A DNA stretch of 10,808 nt, taken from positions 1 to 10,808 of the forward strand of contig JAGDDC010000309.1 of assembly GCA_017958245.1 (NCBI GenBank). Reading direction: 5' to 3'. The DNA comes from Lachnospiraceae bacterium. Its GTDB lineage: Bacteria; Bacillota_A; Clostridia; Lachnospirales; Lachnospiraceae. Positions within the stretch are counted from its first letter, which is position 1. Each line of letters opens with the position of its first letter. The translations under genes and the position numbers were made by a program. The notes under the pieces are model-generated. The model worked only from the letters and a program-made list of their open reading frames with translations. It was not told the DNA's origin and did not search any database. Positions 1 through 6,435 of this stretch are shown here, one piece after another.

Positions 1-27
1 CCTGCACCCGGCACAGACAAGGAGTGA
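1..27 (+). CDS. Possible 3' end of an upstream gene (partial)
   Basis: Frame 1 is open from the window edge and reads PAPGTDKE before a TGA at 25-27. That stop lies 2 nt before the ATG of the next gene, and the next gene's Shine-Dalgarno AAGGAG (19-24) sits inside these last codons. This is typical of a translationally coupled operon. Only eight codons are visible, so no product can be named, and the open frame could be chance. Confidence 0.3.
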   Translation, partial: PAPGTDKE

Positions 28-29
28 GC

Positions 30-677
30 ATGGAGGGATACAAGACCGTCCACCGCGCGGGTGTCGGCGAGATAACCGAGAAGAAATCCCGCTTCATAGC
101 CCACGTCTTTCACGTTGAAAGCGAGGACGAGGCCCTCTTTCAAATCGAAGCGCTGAAGAAGGAGTACTGGGACGCGAGGCACAACTGCTATGCCTACACG
201 GTCGGGGTGACAAACCCCACCGAGCGCTACAGCGACGACCGCGAGCCTGCAGGCACTGCGGGCCGCCCGATACTTGACGTGATACGCGGCGAGGAGCTGA
301 AGGACACACTGATCGTCGTCACGAGGTATTTCGGAGGTGTGTTGCTAGGGACCGGAGGCCTTGTGAGAGCCTATCAGGCAAGCGCCCGGGCAGGCCTCGA
401 GGCATCTGTCATTGCAAGGCGCATTCCGGCGCTCAAAGTCCTCGTCACTACGGATTACTCGGGACTTGGCAAGCTGCAATACCTTGCGGCCAAGCTCTCC
501 GTCCCCGTGATCTCCGTGGATTACGCCGATTCGGTGAAAGCGACGATACTCTGCGACGAGGCGAAGCTTGGCGACATAAGCAGGCAGATGCAGGAGGTTA
601 CATCCGGAGCCACTATGTTCGACAGAATCTCCGAGGTCATCTACACGGAAGCTGATGGCGAAGTTACACTCTGCTAA
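30..677 (+). CDS. yigZ: YigZ/IMPACT family protein (UPF0029 + DUF1949)
   Basis: A 215-residue protein of the YigZ/YvyE/IMPACT family, small cytoplasmic proteins often linked to translation and ribosome-associated regulation. The biochemical role in bacteria is poorly defined. The N-terminal UPF0029 domain (about residues 1-125) carries the hallmark blocks SDDREPAGTAG (68-78) and RYFGGVLLGTGGLVRAY (99-115). The C-terminal part (about 138-195) fits the ferredoxin-like DUF1949 domain, and the length is normal for the family. I chose the ATG at 30 over the GTG at 24, because AAGGAG at 19-24 lies 5 nt before this ATG but overlaps the GTG. The gene may be coupled to a gene ending at 27. A gap of about 180 nt with its own promoter separates it from the next gene, so the two need not share an operon. 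Confidence 0.9.
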   Translation: MEGYKTVHRAGVGEITEKKSRFIAHVFHVESEDEALFQIEALKKEYWDARHNCYAYTVGVTNPTERYSDDREPAGTAGRPILDVIRGEELKDTLIVVTRYFGGVLLGTGGLVRAYQASARAGLEASVIARRIPALKVLVTTDYSGLGKLQYLAAKLSVPVISVDYADSVKATILCDEAKLGDISRQMQEVTSGATMFDRISEVIYTEADGEVTLC

Positions 678-852
678 AGCGTGTCATGCCTGTCAAATGG
701 CTTTTTTACAGATATGCACACATCTTCCGTATTCATGTTATGCAAATTTGTAACATTTTTAATTGCAATTTAGGTTACATTTTGATATAATGAAATTTGG
801 GTTATTTTTGTTTTAAAGTAACATCATTTTAAGCAAAAGAATCGAGGGAATA
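678..852 (+). other. AT-rich intergenic region upstream of the PBP gene
   Basis: This 175-nt gap is much richer in A+T than the flanking genes. Near its start a short GCC/GGC hairpin followed by six T (about 688-707) may be a weak terminator for the upstream gene. The stem is too short to be sure. The rest holds the promoter listed separately and several GTAACA-type words. I see no small ORF with a convincing ribosome binding site and no RNA gene. Confidence 0.6.
763..791 (+). promoter_or_regulatory. Sigma-A type promoter of the PBP gene
   Basis: The -35-like TTGCAA (763-768) is followed after 17 nt by a perfect -10 TATAAT (786-791). A TG at 783-784 adds an extended -10. The start point would be near 798, giving a leader of about 58 nt to the ATG at 856. 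TGTAAC (749-754) and its inverted copy GTTACA (774-779) flank the -35. This could be a repressor or activator site, but six-base arms in AT-rich DNA are weak evidence. Confidence 0.75.
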
Positions 853-855
853 TTG

Positions 856-3633
856 ATGGACTTTAGTAAGTACGGAGTCATTCAAAAACAAAAAAGCTTA
901 AAATCTACGGCAAAACGTCTCAATTCCAAGCTCTGGGTCACGACCTTCAGGCTTGTCATCATAGGCGTTGTCGCAGCAGTCATAATGGTAGCCATGATAG
1001 GTTTCGGTTCGCTCAACGCGATCGTTGACACCGCGCCGGACATCTCCATGATCAACGTGGCTCCCACCGGTTTCTCATCAACGTCATATTACGCAGACGG
1101 AAGTGTAGCGGAAACATTTGCGGGAGCGGAAGCCAACAGAGTCTACGTCACGATCGACGAGATCCCCAAGATGGTCAGGAACTGCTTCGTGGCACTCGAG
1201 GACGAGCGTTTCTACACTCACCACGGCATCGACGTGCGCGGTATCTTCCGTGCGGGCGTGTCCGTCATCAAGACCGACGGTCTCGGATTCGGCGCAAGTA
1301 CACTTACGCAGCAGCTCTTAAAGAACCAGGTCTTCGAAGGCGGTAAGGAAAAGAACAACATCGACAAGATCACGAGAAAGCTTCAGGAGCAGTACCTTGC
1401 GATCCAGCTCGAGAGCGTGCTCACGAAGGACCAGATCCTCGAATACTACTTAAACTACATAAACCTCGGCAATGGCGCATACGGCATACAGACCGCAGCC
1501 AAGTCGTATTTCGGCAAGGACGTATGGCAGCTCACCCTCTCGGAGGCATCGGTCATAGCTCCCATCGCTCTCTCGCCGACGAACCGTAACCCCATCACCC
1601 ATCCCAAGGACAACGCGGAGAGGCGCCAGGCCTGCCTCGACAACATGCTCAAGTTCGGCTATTGCACAAAGGCCCAGTACGACGCGGCACTCAGGGATGA
1701 CGTTTACTCGAGAGTAAAGAACATCAAGAAGGAGCAGGAGGCTGAGAAGAAGCCCTTCTCCTACTTCACCGATGAGCTCATAGAGCAGGTCACACAGGAT
1801 CTTCAGGACAGGCTCGGATATACGCAGTCACAGGCTGAGAACCTCATTTACTACGGAGGCATCGAGATCTACACCACGCAGGAGAAGCCTATCCAGGATA
1901 TCCTCGACAAGTATTACACGGATCCCGACTACTTCCCGGCTTACGGATGGGGATCTTCCGCAGGTTCCTGCTACGAGCTGACCTATGCGATCAGCGTGAC
2001 GCACGACGACGAGACCGTAACGCACGATCAGAGGTCTGATTTCCTTGATTATTTCAAGGATTACACCGACAGCAACCACTACTATTATCACAAGAACGGC
2101 GGTACCAAGGGTATCAGCGAGCTCTTCTTGAACACTGAGGACATGGATGCCAAGATCGAGGAGTACAGGAATTCGGTCGTAGGCCCGATGGATACTTACG
2201 TTGAGAAGCTCGAGTACGTTCCCCAGCCGCAGTCCTCTTTCAGCGTGATCGAGCAGTCCACCGGCAAGGTCGTTGCGATCTACGGCGGGCGCGGCGAGAA
2301 GAAACAGAGCCGTACGCTCAACAGAGCCTCGAACACCGTAAGACAGGTTGGATCGACCTTCAAGGTCCTCGCATCCTTCCTTCCCGCGATCGATGCGGGC
2401 GGGCTGACACTCGCAAGTGTTCAGGACGACTGCCGTTACCACTATCCGGGCGGCAAGGAAGTCATCAACTGGTACGGTTCAAGCTTCAGAGGGCTCCAGT
2501 CTCTCAGAACGGGTATCTACCAGTCGCTCAACATCGTAGCGGTAAAGACACTCCAGCAGATCGGCGCGCCGCTCGGCTTCGAGTATCTTGAGAAACTTGG
2601 CTTCACCACCCTCGTCAGGTCGAAGACCGATGAGAACGGCAACGTTTACTCAGACATCAACCTCGCTATCGCGCTCGGCGGTCTCACCAACGGCGTCAGC
2701 AACGTCGAACTCACCGCAGCATACGCTTCCATTGCAAATGAGGGTGTCTACAACAAGCCTATCTACTATACAAAGGTCGTAGATCATGACGGCAAGGTTA
2801 TCCTCTCCAACGAGCACAACGAGGGAAGCCAGATTATGAAGACCTCGACCGCATGGCTGCTCACAAGCGCTATGCTCGACACGGTCCAGAGAGGTACCGG
2901 TTCAAAGCTCGCTTTCAGGAACTACAGGATGCCCGTCGCAGGAAAGACAGGTACTGCGAGCAAGAACAACGACCTCTGGTTCGTAGGCTACACGCCTTAC
3001 TACACCGCAGCTGTCTGGACAGGCTTTGACAACAACTTCTCGCAGATCAACAAGTCTTATCAGCAGACTCTGTGGAGGAGCATCATGGAAGAGATCCACT
3101 CTTCTCTCGAGCTTCCCTACAAGACCTGGGAGAAGCCTGATTCGGTAGTATCTGCAAGTATCTGTACCAAGTGTGGCAAGCTCGCAGTCTCCGGGCTGTG
3201 CGACGCCGCTGAGGGCGGGTCCTGTGTGAAGAGCGAATACTTCGCAAAGGGTACTGTTCCCACAGAGAAATGTACCTGCCACATAAGAGTCAATGTCTGC
3301 AAGAAGAGCGGCAAGATTCCGAACGCTTACTGCCCTGCCGACCAGATCATTTCCGCAGTCTTCCTTGTGAAGGACGAGCCTTATGAAGAGTCGACATGGG
3401 ATACGCCTTATATCCTGAGCAACCTTCAGGAGATATGTAACATCCACACCGGGGCGGGAGAGATCGATCCCGACAACAAGGGTGGAAAGAAAGGCAAGAA
3501 AAAGAAAGGCGGGGAAGAACCCGGCGTAGAAAACCCCGGTGAACAGGGCGGCGGCGAGACCGGCGAGACCGGAGATCCCGGAACAGGAACCGAAACCGGT
3601 ACCGGTACCGGCGAGGAGAACGGCGGCGACTGA
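856..3633 (+). CDS. Class A penicillin-binding protein (PBP1A-like, transglycosylase/transpeptidase)
   Basis: A 925-residue bifunctional peptidoglycan synthase. It polymerises lipid II into glycan strands and cross-links the stem peptides outside the membrane. A short cytoplasmic basic tail precedes one membrane anchor (about residues 30-52). The GT51 domain (about 85-265) has EDERFYTHHG with the likely catalytic Glu115, then GASTLTQQLLKNQ and a KLQEQYLAIQLE...YYLNYINLGNGAYG block. The transpeptidase domain has all three motifs: STFK with nucleophile Ser500, SLN (557-559) and KTGT (697-700). After it come a region with eight Cys (about 786-848) and a Gly/Glu/Thr-rich, Lys-containing low-complexity tail to the end. 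ATG 856 is preferred over TTG 853 because GAGGG (844-848) lies 7 nt before it. The closest type is the Clostridia PBP1A/PonA group. A further gene follows after 59 nt on the same strand. Confidence 0.95.
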   Translation: MDFSKYGVIQKQKSLKSTAKRLNSKLWVTTFRLVIIGVVAAVIMVAMIGFGSLNAIVDTAPDISMINVAPTGFSSTSYYADGSVAETFAGAEANRVYVTIDEIPKMVRNCFVALEDERFYTHHGIDVRGIFRAGVSVIKTDGLGFGASTLTQQLLKNQVFEGGKEKNNIDKITRKLQEQYLAIQLESVLTKDQILEYYLNYINLGNGAYGIQTAAKSYFGKDVWQLTLSEASVIAPIALSPTNRNPITHPKDNAERRQACLDNMLKFGYCTKAQYDAALRDDVYSRVKNIKKEQEAEKKPFSYFTDELIEQVTQDLQDRLGYTQSQAENLIYYGGIEIYTTQEKPIQDILDKYYTDPDYFPAYGWGSSAGSCYELTYAISVTHDDETVTHDQRSDFLDYFKDYTDSNHYYYHKNGGTKGISELFLNTEDMDAKIEEYRNSVVGPMDTYVEKLEYVPQPQSSFSVIEQSTGKVVAIYGGRGEKKQSRTLNRASNTVRQVGSTFKVLASFLPAIDAGGLTLASVQDDCRYHYPGGKEVINWYGSSFRGLQSLRTGIYQSLNIVAVKTLQQIGAPLGFEYLEKLGFTTLVRSKTDENGNVYSDINLAIALGGLTNGVSNVELTAAYASIANEGVYNKPIYYTKVVDHDGKVILSNEHNEGSQIMKTSTAWLLTSAMLDTVQRGTGSKLAFRNYRMPVAGKTGTASKNNDLWFVGYTPYYTAAVWTGFDNNFSQINKSYQQTLWRSIMEEIHSSLELPYKTWEKPDSVVSASICTKCGKLAVSGLCDAAEGGSCVKSEYFAKGTVPTEKCTCHIRVNVCKKSGKIPNAYCPADQIISAVFLVKDEPYEESTWDTPYILSNLQEICNIHTGAGEIDPDNKGGKKGKKKKGGEEPGVENPGEQGGGETGETGDPGTGTETGTGTGEENGGD

Positions 3634-3671
3634 TCATTCAGGTAACACAAAGAAACGAAACATATTGACGA

Positions 3672-3685
3672 TATAATACGGGGGA
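3672..3685 (+). promoter_or_regulatory. Possible -10 box and strong Shine-Dalgarno before the BTAD regulator
   Basis: A perfect TATAAT (3672-3677) is followed by GGGGGA (3680-3685), which lies 7 nt before the ATG at 3693. The ribosome binding site is convincing. The -10 box has no recognisable -35 at 16-18 nt, because the nearby TTGACG (3665-3670) is only 1 nt away. The gene may therefore simply be read through from the PBP gene. Confidence 0.35.
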
Positions 3686-3692
3686 AACCAAC

Positions 3693-4916
3693 ATGCAGCA
3701 GATAGTCAATGCTACTGAAAAGAAGGCCGATTATCACATCACCATGCTCGGCGAATTCTCGATAGCCTACAAGAATCACAGGGTCTACGACCAGAGCAAC
3801 CGCTCGAAGAAGCCCTGGAATCTTCTCGAGTACCTGATCACCTACAAGGACAAGGATATCTCGCAGAAGGAGCTCATCGATCTTCTCTGGGCGGGTGAGA
3901 CAAGCGACAATCCCGCGGGAGCTCTCAAGGTACTGCTCCACCGCGTGAGAAAGAGCCTCGAGGAGATCGAGCCCGAATCGGGCGAGGAACTCATCATCCT
4001 CAAGAGAGGCAATTACAAATGGAACCCCAACCTCTCCTGTTCCATCGACGCAGACGTGTTTGACGAGCTCTGCACAAAGGCTGCCGACGACACGCTCCCC
4101 CGCGACGAAAGGATCGAGCTCTACAAAAGAGCATTTGACCTGTACAAGGGAGACTTCCTCCCGAGGAACAGCCATGAGTCATGGGTCATCCCGATCGCAT
4201 CGTACTACCATCAGGTCTTCATAAAGAGTGTGTTCGCTTACATAGAGATCCTCGAGGACGAGAGCAGATTCTCCGACATCGAGACCATCACAAGGCATGC
4301 GCTCACGATCGATCCTCTTGACGAGAAGCTCTACTACCACCTGATCCAGGCGCTGTACAAGTCAGGAAAACAGCAGGAAGCGCTCCAGCAGTACAGCACG
4401 GCGACCGACCTCTTCTACAAGAAGTTCGGCATCACCCCCTCGGACGAGCTCAAGTCACTCTACAGGGTGGTTGTCAGGACTACAAAGTCCCTTGAGACCG
4501 ACATCAGCACGATCAAGGAAGCCCTCCGCGAGAAGGGCGAGGCCTCGGGCGCGTTCATGTGCGAATACGAGTTCTTCAAGGATATATACCAGCTCGAGGC
4601 GAGAGCCTGTGCGAGAAGCGGCGATTCCATCTATCTCTGCCTGATCACGATCAACAAGCTCTCGGGCGACACGCCCTCGATCAAGGCTTTAAACCGTTCC
4701 ATGGACGATCTTCTCTTCGCGATCAACGAGACGCTCAGAAAGGGCGATGTGGTGTCGAGATACAGCGTATCCCAGTACGTTCTGATGCTCCCCACCACGA
4801 CTTACGAGAATGTCGAAATGATCATGAAGAGGATCACATCAAGTTTCTACAGGAAGTATGTCAAGAAGGACGTCACTCTCCAGTACAAGCTTCAGCCCCT
4901 CGACCCCATGATGTAA
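3693..4916 (+). CDS. BTAD/SARP-like transcriptional regulator with a degenerate GGDEF-like C-terminal domain
   Basis: A 407-residue predicted cytoplasmic DNA-binding regulator. Residues about 14-112 form an OmpR/SARP-type winged helix: MLGEFSIAYKN, KPWNLLEYLI, the helix QKELIDLLW, then LKVLLHRVRKSLE and the wing LKRGNYKWN. Residues about 117-265 are an all-helical BTAD/TPR-like domain (RAFDLYKGDFLP, ALTIDPLDEKLYYHLIQALYKSGKQQEAL). The last part (about 288-400) follows the layout of a GGDEF domain: YLCLITINKL, ALNRSMDDLL, GDVVSRY, then VLMLP. The GGDEF signature itself is replaced by SVSQY (358-362), so it cannot be a normal diguanylate cyclase. It may be a sensor or protein-contact domain. 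The gene sits 59 nt after the PBP gene and ends at two terminators. The target genes cannot be told from the sequence. No effector-domain substrate is evident either. Confidence 0.85.
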   Translation: MQQIVNATEKKADYHITMLGEFSIAYKNHRVYDQSNRSKKPWNLLEYLITYKDKDISQKELIDLLWAGETSDNPAGALKVLLHRVRKSLEEIEPESGEELIILKRGNYKWNPNLSCSIDADVFDELCTKAADDTLPRDERIELYKRAFDLYKGDFLPRNSHESWVIPIASYYHQVFIKSVFAYIEILEDESRFSDIETITRHALTIDPLDEKLYYHLIQALYKSGKQQEALQQYSTATDLFYKKFGITPSDELKSLYRVVVRTTKSLETDISTIKEALREKGEASGAFMCEYEFFKDIYQLEARACARSGDSIYLCLITINKLSGDTPSIKALNRSMDDLLFAINETLRKGDVVSRYSVSQYVLMLPTTTYENVEMIMKRITSSFYRKYVKKDVTLQYKLQPLDPMM

Positions 4917-4924
4917 ACAAATAT

Positions 4925-4959
4925 GTCCCGGCAAGCAACCGCCTGCCGGGACTTTTCTT
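4925..4959 (+). terminator. Rho-independent terminator of the PBP-regulator unit
   Basis: A perfect 9-bp GC-rich stem, GTCCCGGCA (4925-4933) with TGCCGGGAC (4944-4952), closes a 10-nt loop in which GC/GC can pair further. TTTTCTT (4953-4959) follows directly. It starts 8 nt after the stop of the upstream gene and fits a classical intrinsic terminator for plus-strand transcription. Confidence 0.9.
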
Positions 4960-4966
4960 ATGTCGC

Positions 4967-4999
4967 AAAAGACAGCCCGCCGCGTGGCGGGCTGTCTTC
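4967..4999. terminator. Bidirectional terminator between convergent units
   Basis: An 11-bp perfect stem, GACAGCCCGCC (4971-4981) with GGCGGGCTGTC (4986-4996), has a 4-nt loop. It extends by two A-T pairs to AA (4969-4970) and TT (4997-4998). AAAA (4967-4970) on the plus strand gives a T-tract for minus-strand transcripts, and TTCT follows on the plus side. It therefore most likely ends the xylose operon from the right and backs up the first terminator from the left. Confidence 0.85.
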
Positions 5000-5022
5000 T
5001 ATCTTTCCTTTGATACTAATGA

Positions 5023-5070
5023 TCATTTGAACAGTATCTGGTTTACGACGCTCTCGAGATACTCCTGACG
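5023..5070 (-). other. In-frame continuation of xylA after its TGA stop
   Basis: Directly after the xylA stop (TGA, 5071-5073) the same frame stays open for 15 codons reading RQEYLESVVNQILFK, then stops at TGA 5023-5025. Xylose isomerases commonly end in a tail of the type SG(K/R)QE-hydrophobic-E--hydrophobic-N. The order here, GS-stop-RQEYLE, puts the stop where that tail has Gly, and GGA to TGA is a single change. With the tail the protein would be 438 residues, the usual family size. See the finding on this stop. Confidence 0.75.
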
Positions 5071-6339
5071 TCAGCTTCCGGGAAGAGCGGGTGCTCCGAG
5101 CGACTCTGCATGAGCAGCGAGGTCTGCGAGCGTAACTTCATGCGCGCGGATCTTCGCACCGATACCCGTGCGATAGGATGCGTACCTGTCGTTGATGAAC
5201 CCGTCGATGCGTCCGTCTTCGATGAGCTCAGCAGCCTTGATGAGACCCAGTGCAAAGGTATCCATACCGAGAATGTAGGCATGGAACATGTCCTCCATGG
5301 TATATGAGGGACGGCGGGTCTTGGAGTCAAAGTTGAATCCGCCGGTGAGACCGCCTGCCTTCAAAACCTCGTACATGCAAAGTGTAGCATCATATACGTT
5401 GAAGGGGAACTCGTCGGTATCCCAGCCGAGACGCGTATCGCCCTGGTTGGCATCGATGCTGCCCAGCATGCCGTTGATCGCGCTGATGCGGAGATCGTGC
5501 TGGAAGGTATGTCCCGCCAGTGTGGCATGGTTTGCTTCGATGTTCATCTTGAAATCCTTGTCGAGGCCGTACTGTCTGAGGAAGCCGATAGCCGTTGCCG
5601 CATCAAAGTCATACTGGTGCTTCATGGGCTCCTTGGGCTTGGGCTCGATGTAGAAATCTCCTTTGAAGCCGATGCTGCGGCCGTAATCCACTGCAAGATG
5701 CATGAGGTTTGCGATGTTCTCCTGCTCGAACTTCACATCCGTGTTGAGCAATGTCTCATAGCCCTCGCGACCGCCCCAGAACACGTAACCGCGACCGCCG
5801 AGCTTTACGGTTATATCCAGCGCCTTCTTAACCTGCGCTGCAGCGAAGCAGAAGACATCAGCACTGTTGGAAGACCCCGCGCCGTTCATGAAACGGGGAT
5901 TGCTGAACATGTTTGCTGTGCCCCAGAGGCACTTGATGTCGGTGCCCTTCATCTTTTCCAGTATATAGTCGGAGATCTCGTCCAGACGGCGGTTTGTCTC
6001 CTTTATATCGTCAGCCTCGGGAACCAGATCCACATCGTGGAAGCAGAAGTACTTTACGCCAAGCTTTTTCATGAATTCAAAGCCTGCGTCAACCTTGGCT
6101 TTTGCATGTTCCATGGTGCCTTTTTCCGCACCGAAGGACTTGTCCGTCGTATCGCGGCCGAACATATCAACTCCGCCTGCGCACAGATTGTGCCACCATG
6201 CCATGGCAAAAGGCAGATGCTCGCTCATCTTCTTTCCCGCAACAATCCTGTCTGCATCATAGAACTTGAAAGCGAGCGGGTTTTTGCTCTGCGGTCCCTC
6301 AAAGGGGATGACCGGGATGTTTTCAAAAATCTCTTTCAT
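5071..6339 (-). CDS. xylA: Xylose isomerase, C-terminal tail cut by an in-frame TGA
   Basis: A 422-residue cytoplasmic isomerase that converts D-xylose to D-xylulose with two divalent metals. Active-site residues match the numbering known for E. coli XylA: His101 in CFHDVD, Glu232 and Lys234 in IEPKPKEP, Glu268 and His271 in NIEANHA, Asp296 in SIDANQGD, Asp307 and Asp309 in GWDTDEFP, and Asp338 in [17 protein letters not shown] (187-196) is the family signature. The ATG at 6339 (MKEIFENIP) agrees with the family's usual N-terminus and has AAGGT (6351-6347) at 7 nt. The longer in-frame TTG start at 6423 would translate an RNA-structured leader and is rejected. It is the last gene of the operon, 96 nt after xylB, with its own predicted pseudoknot leader. 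The protein stops about 16 residues early; the core is complete, so activity may persist with an altered tetramer. Confidence 0.95.
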   Translation of the reverse strand: MKEIFENIPVIPFEGPQSKNPLAFKFYDADRIVAGKKMSEHLPFAMAWWHNLCAGGVDMFGRDTTDKSFGAEKGTMEHAKAKVDAGFEFMKKLGVKYFCFHDVDLVPEADDIKETNRRLDEISDYILEKMKGTDIKCLWGTANMFSNPRFMNGAGSSNSADVFCFAAAQVKKALDITVKLGGRGYVFWGGREGYETLLNTDVKFEQENIANLMHLAVDYGRSIGFKGDFYIEPKPKEPMKHQYDFDAATAIGFLRQYGLDKDFKMNIEANHATLAGHTFQHDLRISAINGMLGSIDANQGDTRLGWDTDEFPFNVYDATLCMYEVLKAGGLTGGFNFDSKTRRPSYTMEDMFHAYILGMDTFALGLIKAAELIEDGRIDGFINDRYASYRTGIGAKIRAHEVTLADLAAHAESLGAPALPGS

Positions 6340-6346
6340 ATAATGT

Positions 6347-6351
6347 ACCTT
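6347..6351 (-). promoter_or_regulatory. Shine-Dalgarno of xylA, adjacent to the pseudoknot
   Basis: AAGGT on the minus strand lies 7 nt before the ATG at 6339 and 3 nt after the last predicted pseudoknot arm. It fixes the start choice. It also puts ribosome binding within reach of the structure, as in translational riboswitches. Confidence 0.6.
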
Positions 6352-6354
6352 GCC

Positions 6355-6398
6355 GCAGGCATGGTGCTCATCGATGACGCGCCTGCTGCGGCATCGAT
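6355..6398 (-). ncRNA. Predicted H-type pseudoknot leader element, copy A (xylA)
   Basis: Read on the minus strand, the order is arm P1 ATCGATG (6398-6392), loop CCGCA, arm P2 GCAGGC (6386-6381), loop GCGT, P1' CATCGAT (6376-6370), loop GAGCACCAT, P2' GCCTGC (6360-6355). P1 pairs with P1' (7 bp) and P2 with P2' (6 bp), and the two stems cross. The loop lengths 5, 4 and 9 nt are compatible with an H-type pseudoknot. The element ends 15 nt before the xylA ATG. A second copy stands in the same position before xylB. An alternative 7-bp pairing, GCCGCAG (6392-6386) with CTGCGGC (6358-6352), exists only in this copy. I do not recognise a named RNA family; the ligand is unknown. Confidence 0.65.
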
Positions 6399-6429
6399 AC
6401 AAGTTTGAAAGGTTTACTTTCAAACTTGT
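6399..6429 (-). promoter_or_regulatory. Perfect 13-bp inverted repeat between xylB and xylA
   Basis: ACAAGTTTGAAAG and its exact inverse CTTTCAAACTTGT are separated by 5 nt. The repeat directly abuts the first arm of the xylA pseudoknot and begins 6 nt after the xylB stop. No T-run follows on the minus strand, so it is not a standard terminator. It could be an mRNA-stabilising or insulating hairpin, or a DNA operator. The AGTTTG/CAAACT half-sites resemble the core of Bacillus-type XylR operators, but the arms and spacing differ and no XylR gene is in view. Confidence 0.7.
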
Positions 6430-6435
6430 CTCCTT

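Noticed and set aside
1828..2442. Minus-strand open frame opposite the PBP gene
   Set aside because: It lies antisense to the conserved transpeptidase region and shows no family motif; best explained by codon bias of the real gene.
3665..3677. TTGACG and TATAAT as a complete promoter before the BTAD regulator
   Set aside because: Only 1 nt separates the two boxes, far from the 16-18 nt needed.
5023..5073. Reassignment of UGA to glycine in this genome
   Set aside because: TGA serves as the terminal codon of the PBP, permease 2 and binding-protein genes at normal protein ends. No other long gene in the window has internal TGA.
5497..6408. Long plus-strand open frame opposite xylA
   Set aside because: It is a shadow of the xylA coding strand: no recognisable domain, no ribosome site, and xylA has all its active-site residues.
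6340..6423. N-terminal extension of XylA from a TTG at 6423, which has a good AAAGGAG 6 nt upstream
   Set aside because: The extension would translate the 13-bp palindrome and the pseudoknot element. It is absent from the family's usual N-terminus, and the ATG at 6339 has its own Shine-Dalgarno. It remains a weak possibility for a regulatory leader translation.
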